From contig JAUIGQ010000007.1 of assembly GCA_030429925.1 (NCBI GenBank), positions 1 through 44,085 of the forward strand: 44,085 nt of DNA. Reading direction: 5' to 3'. Below, in pieces: positions 7,119-15,058 of the stretch. The DNA is from Bacteroidia bacterium (lineage in GTDB: Bacteria; Bacteroidota; Bacteroidia; Flavobacteriales_E; Vicingaceae). The position numbers and the translations under genes are program-made. Below the pieces are notes generated by a model. It ran no database searches and was not told where the DNA came from. It was given only the letters and a program-made list of their open reading frames with translations. Each line of letters starts with the position of its first letter. Positions within the stretch are counted from its first letter, which is position 1.

Positions 7119-9749
7119 TTAATCTTGAGGAGATACGTATTCATCCTCATTAGGTTTGGCAATTTTATCAATAAATTTCCCAAATTTCCCCTTTTTCTCA
7201 CTTTTCTTTCCTTCTTCCTTCTTAGGCTGCTCCTGTTTTTGCTCCGTTTTCGACGGCTCTTCTTCCCATTCGATCTCAAAAACGGGAGACTTCTTTTCTT
7301 CTTTATTGGGATTTACCAAGGTGCTATCCCCCTTAAAGAGTCCAAACTCTTCCTTCAGTATAGCTTTCAGCTTTTGTTTCTCCTCTTGAACTTCCTTTTT
7401 CAGGTGTTTTCCCAATTCTTGTCTATCATAGGCAATATTAGGGTCATTTATATTTCCTGTCATCCTCAAGAAAAGCTGTGTATTCCCCAGTCCGTCATCT
7501 TCTATATAACCAAACTCCGTTTCCTTTGGCTTTTTTGCTTTCTTGCCAAGGATCTGATCTAGAGAAAGGCTAATTCGATAGTCCACTATATTCTCAAAAG
7601 TGTGTGTGCCTTCCATCTCTAAGTTGATGGCTGAGGACCTTACCTTGAACCTCGGGATATATATTTCCTCATTGGCAATGCTTACCTGATTCTGAAGTTG
7701 CTGGAATTTTATCTCTTTTAATTCTTCAAGCTCAATATATTTAGAGAGATTATATAGAGGCTCATAATTGACTAGCCTTCCTTCGGTGATATCAATGAAA
7801 CCATTGAGTTCTAAGCTCTTCGGATCGATCTCTCCTTTCTCATTTATTTGAGATCTCATACTCATATATCCGCTAGCATTCCCATAAAGATTATCTGCAC
7901 CAATTACATCCTGACCAAAATCTTTGAACGCCAAGAAAAGTCCATGCACATCAATTGAATTGAATTCTGCTTGAGTCTGGATCTTGGTATATTCTTCAGA
8001 CATGTCTAGAGAAAGTTCACCCTTTACATCCCCACCCAAGCTATTAAAGTTGATGTCAGAAAGGTCAATGGTTGAGCCGTTGGATCGAAGGTAGAACTTG
8101 ACTTCTTCCATGTTGAGATCCATATAGCTCATTTTGTCAACTTCGCAATCCAGGTACATTTGAATGCTCCTCTTCTCTTTGCTCTCATCATTTGTATTGG
8201 TAAGTGCTAGGATATCTTCAAGTCGCAACATGGGGCTTCTGACCTCTCCGTCTAAGAAGAGAGTCTCGGAAGGCTTCTCAATATGGGAGATCAAATTGAG
8301 GACTTTCCCTCTATAATCTAATTTTAGTTGATTATAATTGAGTTGCAGTAGATCTGTATAAAGATCATTTGACCCAATAGCAACCTCAGTCTGAATAGCT
8401 GACAATTCTGAGCGATCATCTAGTTGAATAGCTCCATCATTTAGCTTTAGATAGATAGAATTATCGCCTTTTTTCCAAGCTTTGTAAAAAGATTCTTTGA
8501 TTATTTCCTTAGAGAGATCAAGGTCTAGCTCTGCTTCAAAAGCACCCCCCTTTATCTTCATTCTATCTTCAAGGAAAGGGTTCAGTTCAGATAAAGCACC
8601 ACTTATAGATCCTTTAACATAGTAAGAAGCGGTAGATGCCACAGACCAATAAGAAGATCCATGAAAATTCATACCATTCGCAATAGCATTTATCGTATCA
8701 GCTTTGATCGTTCCGGCTCCTTTTTTAGAGAGGTTATAACTTTCAAAACTTCCTTCGATCATGATCTTGGTTAGCTTCAGCTTCCCTTCTTGAAGTGTAA
8801 TCTCGCCCTTATTGATCTTGTAGTTGAGGTTTAGTTGTGGGCGAAATAACGGACCAAGTTCACCTTTCATTTTTCCCTTTATTTCAACATCAGCTTTAAT
8901 ATCCAGAGAATCTAACTTTAAGGTAGTTTCATCTGATAGCAAAGGGTAGAGTCCGGATAAGCTTCGCATGTCCCGGCTAAAATCAAGATCAACGATTACT
9001 TTATCGCTGTAGTCAAGATTTCCTTTTCCGTTTACTTTGAGTCCTTTCCAGCTAAGATTTAGATCATCAACCTGAAGGATCTTATCATCTTTTCTTATCC
9101 TGCAAATTGCCTCTAGATTGAAATCCTTTTCTGAAAAAGTAGGGCTTCCATTTTTAATATAGGTGAACTCAGAGATATCGGAGTTCCAGGAAAGATCAAA
9201 TTGTTCACTTGCAAAATTTCCCTTGGCCCAAGCATTTTGAATGCTCAATTTAAAACTGACCTTTTCATCTCTTTGCTTATAGTGCAAGCGAACATCGCTC
9301 ATTCCAACTTTTTGAAGCTGGATAGCAAAATCAATACTTTGATCTTCTACTTCCTCTGAATTCTTCCATATCTGTGGAAAGTACTTTCCATCTTCATCCT
9401 CATAAAGGTATAAGTCGGCATTGCTAATGGAAAGTGAGTTTAAACTGTAGTTCCTATCGATCAAATCGGCCAAGCTGAATTTGGCCCTGATCTCTTCTGC
9501 GGAAATAACGGTTGCTTCTGATCTATGGATCCTAACATCTTCCAAGATCAAGGAGAAATTGGGGAAATTCTGCCAAAGAGTGATGTCTACTTCTTTTACA
9601 TCTGCCTTTACCAGGAGATGCTTGTTGATCTCTTTCACCAAGAAAGCCTTGATCTCATCACCGTAGAAATAGGTGTAAAAGGCAATTCCTCCTATTAAAA
9701 GGAAGAGCAGAACTAATGATATTTTTAAAAGAGCTCTTAGATAGCTCAT
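7119..9749 (-). CDS. AsmA-like inner-membrane/periplasmic protein
   Basis: The protein has 876 residues. An N-terminal membrane anchor (about residues 8-27, LLKISLVLLFLLIGGIAFYTYF) is followed by the AsmA start pattern (FPNFSLILEDVRI, then long beta repeats with ADLYLYEDEDGKYFP). Its C-terminal AsmA_2-like part spans the middle to late region (VKGELSLDMS, LNGFIDITEGRL). AsmA-like and TamB-like proteins form long beta-grooves implicated in lipid transport to the outer membrane; that function is family knowledge. The last 60 or so residues are unusual: a highly charged, Lys/Glu-rich tail with many KEEKK-like runs, probably disordered. It starts 24 bases after the rluB-like stop and precedes the kinase gene by 61 bases on the same strand, so it probably belongs to one transcript. 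Confidence 0.88.
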   Translation of the reverse strand: MSYLRALLKISLVLLFLLIGGIAFYTYFYGDEIKAFLVKEINKHLLVKADVKEVDITLWQNFPNFSLILEDVRIHRSEATVISAEEIRAKFSLADLIDRNYSLNSLSISNADLYLYEDEDGKYFPQIWKNSEEVEDQSIDFAIQLQKVGMSDVRLHYKQRDEKVSFKLSIQNAWAKGNFASEQFDLSWNSDISEFTYIKNGSPTFSEKDFNLEAICRIRKDDKILQVDDLNLSWKGLKVNGKGNLDYSDKVIVDLDFSRDMRSLSGLYPLLSDETTLKLDSLDIKADVEIKGKMKGELGPLFRPQLNLNYKINKGEITLQEGKLKLTKIMIEGSFESYNLSKKGAGTIKADTINAIANGMNFHGSSYWSVASTASYYVKGSISGALSELNPFLEDRMKIKGGAFEAELDLDLSKEIIKESFYKAWKKGDNSIYLKLNDGAIQLDDRSELSAIQTEVAIGSNDLYTDLLQLNYNQLKLDYRGKVLNLISHIEKPSETLFLDGEVRSPMLRLEDILALTNTNDESKEKRSIQMYLDCEVDKMSYMDLNMEEVKFYLRSNGSTIDLSDINFNSLGGDVKGELSLDMSEEYTKIQTQAEFNSIDVHGLFLAFKDFGQDVIGADNLYGNASGYMSMRSQINEKGEIDPKSLELNGFIDITEGRLVNYEPLYNLSKYIELEELKEIKFQQLQNQVSIANEEIYIPRFKVRSSAINLEMEGTHTFENIVDYRISLSLDQILGKKAKKPKETEFGYIEDDGLGNTQLFLRMTGNINDPNIAYDRQELGKHLKKEVQEEKQKLKAILKEEFGLFKGDSTLVNPNKEEKKSPVFEIEWEEEPSKTEQKQEQPKKEEGKKSEKKGKFGKFIDKIAKPNEDEYVSPQD

Positions 9750-9773
9750 TTAACCTATGGTATTCAAATGCAA

Positions 9774-10640
9774 TTATTTCAAGCCGGAGATCCTATGAAG
9801 TAAACCAACTTCTGCCTCGGTTAGATGCCTGAACTTTCCCCTTGGAAGGTTCTTTTTGGTTAAACCTGCAAAGATGGTTCGATCTAGTCTTAGCACTTTA
9901 TATCCCATTGACTCCATCATTCTCCTAATGATCCTGTTCTTGCCGGAGTGAAGCTCTATCACAATTCTGCTTTTATCATCAGTATCACTTTGATAGTATG
10001 CTTTGTCGGCATTTGATTCTCCGTCTTCCAGTTTAATACCTTCTACCAGCTGTATCAAATGAGCTTTGGTTACCTTCTTATCTAAATGAACGTGATAGGT
10101 CTTGCTTACTTTGCTGCTTGGATGTGTAAGCTGTTTGGCAAGATGGCCATCATTGGTGAATAGCAATATTCCGGTTGTTGGTCGGTCTAATCTTCCTACA
10201 GGATAGATCCTCTCTTTGCAAGCTCTTCCTACAAGGTCCATTACGGTTCTCCTTTTTCTAGGGTCATCCATAGTGGTAATGTAATCTTTCGGCTTATTCA
10301 ACAATACATAACGTTTTGCCTCTCCACTTATTTTTTCGCCTGCATAATGAACGATATCTCCCGGCTGAACTTTTGTTCCTAATTCGGTAACTACTTCATT
10401 GTTGATCTTGACCGCTCCGGATTGAATGATCACATCAGCCTCTCTCCGACTGCATATTCCGGCATTGGCCAAATATCGATTCAAGCGAATAGATGCATCC
10501 TTAGGGTCTTTTTCCACCACCTTTTTCTTTCTCCTAAATGGAGGCTTCCCTTTGCCGCCACTTCTATTTTGTGAAGCAGAACCGGCTCTCTTTCGCATGC
10601 CGCCACCTTTCTTATTGTCTCCTCTATTTCTCGAATCCAT
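9774..10640 (-). CDS. rluB: Pseudouridine synthase of the RluB/RsuA family
   Basis: Enzymes of this family convert a specific rRNA uridine to pseudouridine. The protein is about 288 residues from the ATG at 10640. It has a basic, Gly/Arg/Lys-rich N-terminal extension (to about residue 52), an S4 RNA-binding domain (LNRYLANAGICSRREAD, then GAVKINNEVVTELGTKV) and the catalytic block PVGRLDRPTTGILLFTNDG, where the Asp is the nucleophile. KNRIIRRMMESMGYKVLRLDR is the family C-terminal motif. A longer frame opens at 10751, but it would run through a good promoter match (10659-10666) and across the sigma-factor promoter. MDSRNRG at 10640 is therefore preferred. RluB (23S rRNA) is the best guess; RsuA and RluE/F are related alternatives. 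Confidence 0.92.
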   Translation of the reverse strand: MDSRNRGDNKKGGGMRKRAGSASQNRSGGKGKPPFRRKKKVVEKDPKDASIRLNRYLANAGICSRREADVIIQSGAVKINNEVVTELGTKVQPGDIVHYAGEKISGEAKRYVLLNKPKDYITTMDDPRKRRTVMDLVGRACKERIYPVGRLDRPTTGILLFTNDGHLAKQLTHPSSKVSKTYHVHLDKKVTKAHLIQLVEGIKLEDGESNADKAYYQSDTDDKSRIVIELHSGKNRIIRRMMESMGYKVLRLDRTIFAGLTKKNLPRGKFRHLTEAEVGLLHRISGLK

Positions 10641-10658
10641 ATGATCTAAATTTGCTGG

Positions 10659-10666
10659 CAAAGGTA
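10659..10666 (-). promoter_or_regulatory. Bacteroidota-type promoter for the rluB-like gene
   Basis: On the minus strand the sequence reads TACCTTTG, a match to the -7 element TAnnTTTG of the Bacteroidota housekeeping sigma factor. A TTT-containing stretch lies 19 bases upstream. It would start transcription about a dozen bases before the ATG at 10640. This also rules against the longer upstream start. Confidence 0.6.
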
Positions 10667-10702
10667 CGTAATCGGAGAAGGGAAAAAATATTTTAACTTG
10701 CC

Positions 10703-10728
10703 TGTAACTAATTGGATACTTCTTCGTC
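10703..10728 (+). promoter_or_regulatory. ECF-type promoter of the sigma-factor operon (copy 1)
   Basis: The sequence TGTAAC (10703-10708) and CGTC (10725-10728) are separated so that AAC and CGTC are exactly 16 bases apart. This is the classic -35 AAC / -10 CGTC arrangement of ECF sigma promoters. The same layout recurs at 12302-12327, with CTGTAACTAAT identical in both. It lies 22 bases before the sigma gene ATG, which suggests autoregulation. Confidence 0.8.
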
Positions 10729-10750
10729 CTACACCCACAAGAGAGCTTCA

Positions 10751-11236
10751 ATGAACACCAAAGAGTACAATACTATTGTTCGGTCCTACTCCGACAATGT
10801 CTATCGCTTTATTCTGAAAAATATTCGGGATGAGGAGAAGGCGCAGGATATTGTACAGGATGCATTTGAAAAAATGTGGAAGAAGGTAGAGGAGATTCCC
10901 TTTGAGAAGGCAAAATCATATCTATTTACAACTGCATATAGAACGATGATCGACCTAACCAGAAGGGAGAAGAAGCAGGGGAGCTGGGAGGAGATCACGG
11001 AGCCGACAACTCGAGCAACTCAGGACCATATTGATCTTTCAGAGATCCTGCAGAATGCCCTTGGAAAATTGTCTGAGGTGCAAAGGTCTGTAGTGATGCT
11101 TAGAGATTATGAAGGCTATGATTATAAAGAGATCGGGGAGATATGTAAACTAACTGAATCTCAAGTGAAGGTCTACATATTTCGAGCGAGGAAGCAGTTG
11201 AAAGAATATTTAGTAAGTGTAGAGACGGTTATTTAA
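10751..11236 (+). CDS. ECF RNA polymerase sigma factor
   Basis: The 161-residue protein has sigma-70 region 2 (NVYRFILKNIRDEEKAQDIVQDAFEKMW, residues about 16-43) and region 4 (LGKLSEVQRSVVMLRDYEGYDYKEIGEICKLTESQVKVYIFRARKQL). This is the compact two-domain layout of extracytoplasmic-function sigma factors. A TTG at 10712 would give a longer frame, but it falls inside the ECF-type promoter, so the ATG at 10751 is preferred. The stop codon TAA shares one base with the ATG of the next gene (TAATG), which implies translational coupling with its presumed regulator. The -35/-10 motif in front of this gene recurs in front of the beta-barrel gene downstream, so the factor probably controls itself and that gene. 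Confidence 0.95.
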   Translation: MNTKEYNTIVRSYSDNVYRFILKNIRDEEKAQDIVQDAFEKMWKKVEEIPFEKAKSYLFTTAYRTMIDLTRREKKQGSWEEITEPTTRATQDHIDLSEILQNALGKLSEVQRSVVMLRDYEGYDYKEIGEICKLTESQVKVYIFRARKQLKEYLVSVETVI

Positions 11237-12291
11237 TGAAGAAGAAGATCAATATAGAAAATTACGAGGCCTATTTGCTAGACTTGTCAGAAGGCAATAT
11301 CAGTGATGCAGATAGGGCTGAATTGATGCTTTTTCTTAATGAGCATCCTGAGATCGACTGGGATACTGATGACCTTCCTATCATTGAGGATAAGCCATCA
11401 GAGTTAAATGAAGTCTCAAAAGCCGACCTATTTAGGAATGAAGAAAGTGGATTGTCTCAAAAAGATCATCTGTTGATCTCTTCAATTGAGAAAACCCTTG
11501 ATCCCTCTGAAACGGAAGAACTCAGCAAGTTGCTGGAAGCTGATCCAGAGCTGCTGAAAGATCTGGCAGCATACCAAAAGACCATACTGCCGACAATAGA
11601 AGTTAGCTTTGAGAGAAAGGATGAGTTGATCAAGAAAGAAGGAAGAGTAATCTATTTCTGGGCATCTGCAGCGTCAATTGCTGCTGCCATATTGGCTCTC
11701 TTCCTATTTAATTTACCTAATGAAAAGTATAATCCCAGAACCAAAGGCTTTGTAGAAAGCACCATGGCCGATTCCAAAGTGGGCTTCTCATTTGAGGTTG
11801 AAGATGATGTTAATGATCAAAAGGAGAAGAAAATAATAAGGGTTGAGCCGGTAGAAGCTGAGATGGATCAGCTTGCTGAGGAGAAAGCGCCAAAAACTGA
11901 AGAGGTGGAATTAGAAAAGCCCCAACCTATTCCACCAATAGAGGAAAACGCTCCTCAATTGGCGGAAGTGAATGTGAAGAAGGAGGGGAAAGTTGAAGAG
12001 CCAGAAGCTTCCCCAGTAGAAGAGGAGAGCATAACTGTTCCAGATTTAGCAGAGAAGAATTCGGAGCCTAAAGCTGAAGCTCCAAAAGATACCAAACCAA
12101 ACAAGGTATATACTCCCATTGAGTTCGCCAAAAAAGTGGTAAAGGAAGATGTGCTTAATAACAAGAGTCTTCCAAAAGCGCTGATGGATGAAGTAGCAGA
12201 CCTCACCAACGATAAGGTGAAGCTAGAGAAAGAAAAAGACTCTCCGCAGTTTGCTCTTAACATAGGGAAGCTGAAGATCAACAAAAAATAA
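11236..12291 (+). CDS. Anti-sigma-like single-pass membrane protein
   Basis: This 351-residue protein follows an ECF sigma gene with a one-base overlap, the usual position of an anti-sigma factor. It has an acidic helical N-terminal half, one membrane segment (about residues 139-159, IYFWASAASIAAAILALFLF) and a long Glu/Pro/Lys-rich region of low complexity, probably periplasmic. Two stretches are similar: 11-40 (EAYLLDLSEGNISDADRAEL onward) and 79-112 (LISSIEKTLDPSETEELSKL onward), each followed by a D/H-P-E turn. They may be tandem sigma-binding helices. No zinc-binding HxxxCxxC anti-sigma motif is present. The sigma-inhibitor role is inferred from position and topology, not from a recognised domain. 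Confidence 0.75.
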   Translation: MKKKINIENYEAYLLDLSEGNISDADRAELMLFLNEHPEIDWDTDDLPIIEDKPSELNEVSKADLFRNEESGLSQKDHLLISSIEKTLDPSETEELSKLLEADPELLKDLAAYQKTILPTIEVSFERKDELIKKEGRVIYFWASAASIAAAILALFLFNLPNEKYNPRTKGFVESTMADSKVGFSFEVEDDVNDQKEKKIIRVEPVEAEMDQLAEEKAPKTEEVELEKPQPIPPIEENAPQLAEVNVKKEGKVEEPEASPVEEESITVPDLAEKNSEPKAEAPKDTKPNKVYTPIEFAKKVVKEDVLNNKSLPKALMDEVADLTNDKVKLEKEKDSPQFALNIGKLKINKK

Positions 12292-12301
12292 AGCGGTAGG
12301 C

Positions 12302-12327
12302 TGTAACTAATCAGCAACTTGCTCGTC
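12302..12327 (+). promoter_or_regulatory. ECF-type promoter of the beta-barrel gene (copy 2)
   Basis: TGTAAC at 12302-12307 and CGTC at 12324-12327 repeat the spacing seen at 10703-10728 (AAC, 16 bases, CGTC). CTGTAACTAAT is identical in both copies and the bases around CGTCC are also alike. It lies 20 bases before the ATG at 12348, in a gap of only 56 bases after the anti-sigma-like gene. Confidence 0.78.
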
Positions 12328-12347
12328 CCACCAATAAACAAGAAATC

Positions 12348-13187
12348 ATGAAAAAGCTAATACTAATTCTTGCAGTCTTATTCTACGGAGCTCAGCTTAT
12401 GGCTCAAGAATCAGATTCAACAAAAAAAGACACCACTTACACCATTGAATGGGGAAAGAAAACCATCATAATAATTGACAAAGGGAATGATAAGGTGATC
12501 ATAGAAGACAGTGATGAGGATGAAGATGTGGTTGTCAAGATAAATACCAAAAAGATCTACAGGAAGAAACGATATATTGGGATGGACTTTGGACTGAATG
12601 GATTTGTAAATGATGTTCAAAGTGTGGATCTAAGGGCTGATGAGAAGTTCATGGATCAGAACTATTATGGTTCATGGTATGTGGCTTTGAACTTTATGGA
12701 GAAATATCTGCCACTTTGGGAAGAGAAAGTTGGAGTGATGGTAGGAATGGGTGTTGAGTTCAACAAATACAAATTAGCAAGAGATTATACCATTGTAAAT
12801 GTGAGTGACTCAACCTTTGGAATTGTGGATTCAACCATTGATCTAGAAAAGAATTTATTCAAGTCAACTATGCTCAACCTTCCGGTGATGCTGGAGACTA
12901 ATATTGGAAAGGATAAGAATCACTCTTTTTATTTGGCAGCAGGAGCGATGCTCAGTTATAGATTAGGTTCAAAAACCAAACAAATATTCACATCAGACGG
13001 AGAAGATTACAAGACAAAAAGCAGGTCTGATTACAATATGAACGACTTAAGACTTAGTTTGATTGGAAGAATTGGTTATGGAAATGTAACTCTCTTTGCC
13101 TCTTATAGCTTAACTCCTTTCTTCCAAGAAGGTCGCGGTCCGGAGCTCTATCCATTTTCTGTTGGAGTATCTCTTGTTCCATTCTAA
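12348..13187 (+). CDS. Exported outer-membrane beta-barrel protein, probable ECF target
   Basis: The 279-residue protein has a signal peptide ending at LMAQ (about residue 20), then a short acidic linker (VIIEDSDEDEDVVVK) and a barrel-like series of strands from YIGMDFGLNGFV to the C-terminal FSVGVSLVPF with a terminal Phe. That is the general pattern of OMP_b-brl proteins of Bacteroidota. It is the third gene of the sigma cluster but has its own copy of the ECF-type promoter (12302-12327). A strong terminator follows at 13218. In related clusters such barrels often act as envelope-stress outputs. No specific ligand or activity can be read from the sequence. Confidence 0.82.
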   Translation: MKKLILILAVLFYGAQLMAQESDSTKKDTTYTIEWGKKTIIIIDKGNDKVIIEDSDEDEDVVVKINTKKIYRKKRYIGMDFGLNGFVNDVQSVDLRADEKFMDQNYYGSWYVALNFMEKYLPLWEEKVGVMVGMGVEFNKYKLARDYTIVNVSDSTFGIVDSTIDLEKNLFKSTMLNLPVMLETNIGKDKNHSFYLAAGAMLSYRLGSKTKQIFTSDGEDYKTKSRSDYNMNDLRLSLIGRIGYGNVTLFASYSLTPFFQEGRGPELYPFSVGVSLVPF

Positions 13188-13217
13188 TTTTGGTTTAGAT
13201 AGATATTGGTAGAGTTG

Positions 13218-13260
13218 AAACCCCAGGGAAGCAAATGCATTCTCTGGGGTTTTGTTTTTT
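13218..13260 (+). terminator. Rho-independent terminator of the sigma-factor cluster
   Basis: AAACCCCAG (13218-13226) pairs perfectly with CTGGGGTTT (13244-13252), and a T-rich tail runs to 13260. It lies 30 bases after the barrel gene stop and separates that operon from yebC. Confidence 0.88.
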
Positions 13261-13335
13261 AGGAATACTGAGATCAGAATGTTTAGAAATGTAGTATGTG
13301 CAAATTTGATTTTCAAAATATGATATCTATCTGCT

Positions 13336-13343
13336 TAAATTTG
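13336..13343 (+). promoter_or_regulatory. Possible -7 promoter element for yebC
   Basis: TAAATTTG matches TAnnTTTG and lies 16 bases before the yebC ATG. No clear TTTG partner is found 19 bases upstream, so this is a weak call. Confidence 0.35.
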
Positions 13344-13359
13344 TTCAAAATTTCAAATC

Positions 13360-14115
13360 ATGGCCGGACATAGTAAATGGGCAAATATTAAGAGAAGAAA
13401 GGGTGCTCAAGATGCCAAAAGAGCTAAGGTATTTACTAGGATCTTAAAAGAGATCTCCATTGCAGTTAAAGAGGGAGGAAACCCAGACCCGGATGCTAAC
13501 CCCAGGTTAAGATTGGCCATTGCCAATGCCAAAGGGGTAAATATGCCCAAAGACAATATCAACAGAGCAATCAAAAGGGCTTCAGACAAGGACAGTGAGA
13601 ACTATCAGGAAGTTACTTATGAAGGATATGGTCCTTCGGGAATCGCATTGTTCGTAGAAGCAACAACCGATAATATCAATAGGACCGTTTCAAATGTAAG
13701 AGCCATTTTTACTAAATACGGTGGAAGTCTTGGAACCAATGGCTCTTTGGAGTTCATCTTTGATAGAAAGGGAGTATTTACCATTCCTATGGAGGCCATT
13801 GAAGGTAAGGATCTGGATGAACTAGAAATGGAATTGATCGATGGGGGTGCAGAAGAGGTTGAAAGAGAGGAAGAGTTCATTACCATTTATACCTCATTTG
13901 AGGATTTTGGAAATATGCAGAAAAAATTAGAAGAACTGGAGATAGAAGCTGAAAGCCAAGAACTTCAAAGAATTCCCAACAATACACAAGCTCTTAGTTT
14001 AGAAGACGGACAAAAAGTGCTTAACATCATTGAAAAGTTTGAAGAAGACGATGATGTAAATGCCGTTTTTCACAATATGGAGATGACAGAGGAGCTAGCA
14101 GAAGCGATGTCTTAA
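13360..14115 (+). CDS. yebC: YebC/PmpR family protein
   Basis: The 251-residue protein starts with the hallmark MAGHSKWANIKRRKGAQDAK and has the normal family length. YebC-family members were long described as transcriptional regulators (PmpR). Mitochondrial TACO1 and recent bacterial work link the family to translation, especially at proline-rich stretches. The central block GPSGIALFVEATTDNINRTVSNVR and the acidic C-terminal region are typical. The gene stands alone between a terminator at 13218-13260 and a palindrome at 14222-14259. It has no RuvC operon partner in this window. The start is certain because of the conserved N-terminus. Confidence 0.95.
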   Translation: MAGHSKWANIKRRKGAQDAKRAKVFTRILKEISIAVKEGGNPDPDANPRLRLAIANAKGVNMPKDNINRAIKRASDKDSENYQEVTYEGYGPSGIALFVEATTDNINRTVSNVRAIFTKYGGSLGTNGSLEFIFDRKGVFTIPMEAIEGKDLDELEMELIDGGAEEVEREEEFITIYTSFEDFGNMQKKLEELEIEAESQELQRIPNNTQALSLEDGQKVLNIIEKFEEDDDVNAVFHNMEMTEELAEAMS

Positions 14116-14221
14116 AAGACAATCTCCTCTTTTATCTCATATGTTCATTTTCTTCTGTCTGATTCTCTTTAATTTATTTTTGGTCAGTCAAAAAGAAATT
14201 AAAAGCTGCAGCCTTGAATTT

Positions 14222-14259
14222 TTTGGTTCTTTTTTGTTTCAAAACAAAAAAGAACCAAA
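14222..14259. terminator. Bidirectional terminator-like perfect palindrome
   Basis: Eighteen bases (14222-14239, starting TTTGGTTC) pair perfectly with 14242-14259 around a two-base centre. T-runs inside one arm and A-runs inside the other let it act as a terminator in either direction. It sits between the converging yebC and carbonic anhydrase genes, 22 bases from the latter's stop. Similar GGTTCTTTTTTG palindromes are, as I recall, frequent between genes in Bacteroidota. Confidence 0.7.
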
Positions 14260-14281
14260 GAGGATTATATCACAGAATCTA

Positions 14282-14908
14282 TTACGTCAGCTTATAGATC
14301 TCTGTAATTCCTTTCAGGATCTCATCAACATTGATCCCAAGATCAACGATCTTACCGCTACCAATATCGAACACCCATCCATGAACTTGCAACTCCCTCT
14401 CATCCATAGCTAGCTGGATCTCTGCCTTTTTCAAGAGATTGACACATTGTTCTTGAACATTTAGCTCAACCAATCTCTTGTATTTAGCTTCTTCATCCTC
14501 AATGGCATTCAACTCATCTCGGTGTAATCTGTATACATCTCTAATGTTTCTTAACCACGGATTTAATATGCCGAGATCTTGTGATTCCATGGCAGCTTTT
14601 ACACCTCCACAATAGTAGTGTCCGCAAACCACAATATGGTTTACTTTCAAGTATTTCACCGCATAGTTGATCACTGCTGCTGAACTGTGATCTAGGTTGG
14701 AGACCATATTGGCAATATTCCTATGAACAAAAGCCTCCCCGGGTGCAACACCCATTAACTCTTCTGCAGTAACTCTACTATCAGAACAACCGATATAAAG
14801 GATCTCAGGAGCTTGACCTTTAGATAGGTTCTCAAAATAGTTGGGGTCAATGCTCAGTTTACTAGCTACCCAATCCTGGTTGTTCTGGAAGATTTCTTTC
14901 ATATTCAT
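14282..14908 (-). CDS. can: Beta-class carbonic anhydrase
   Basis: This enzyme interconverts CO2 and bicarbonate. The 208-residue protein shows the complete beta-class zinc site: C41 and D43/R45 in IGCSDSR, H97 and C100 in CGHYYCGG. The supporting segment EAFVHRNIANMV follows the first motif as expected. Length is typical of bacterial enzymes, and the lack of a signal peptide indicates a cytoplasmic protein. It may supply bicarbonate to biotin-dependent carboxylases. An acyl-CoA carboxylase beta subunit is divergently encoded 150 bases away, which makes that link plausible but unproven. A second Met is three codons in (MNMKEIF); both are possible starts. Confidence 0.95.
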   Translation of the reverse strand: MNMKEIFQNNQDWVASKLSIDPNYFENLSKGQAPEILYIGCSDSRVTAEELMGVAPGEAFVHRNIANMVSNLDHSSAAVINYAVKYLKVNHIVVCGHYYCGGVKAAMESQDLGILNPWLRNIRDVYRLHRDELNAIEDEEAKYKRLVELNVQEQCVNLLKKAEIQLAMDERELQVHGWVFDIGSGKIVDLGINVDEILKGITEIYKLT

Positions 14909-15058
14909 GGCTCACAAATTTTAGGTCCTAAAAATATAACTAATTAGGAGCTATAGCTCGAAAATACATTAATTAATTCAAACTTATTTCAACCAATCCT
15001 CTTGGGCGATGTTTATTATTTTCGCTTAGTTTAGCAATCTGAATTTAAGGCTACAACC

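Noticed and set aside
7125-7562. Plus-strand open frame opposite the AsmA-like gene
   Set aside because: It is a Phe/Leu-rich shadow of the Lys/Glu-rich tail on the other strand.
10712-10750. TTG start for the sigma factor
   Set aside because: It lies within the ECF-type promoter; the ATG at 10751 starts just before region 2.
9774-10751. A longer rluB-like start at 10751
   Set aside because: It would read through a TAnnTTTG promoter match on its own strand and across the sigma-factor promoter; the added residues show no domain. ATG at 10640 is used.
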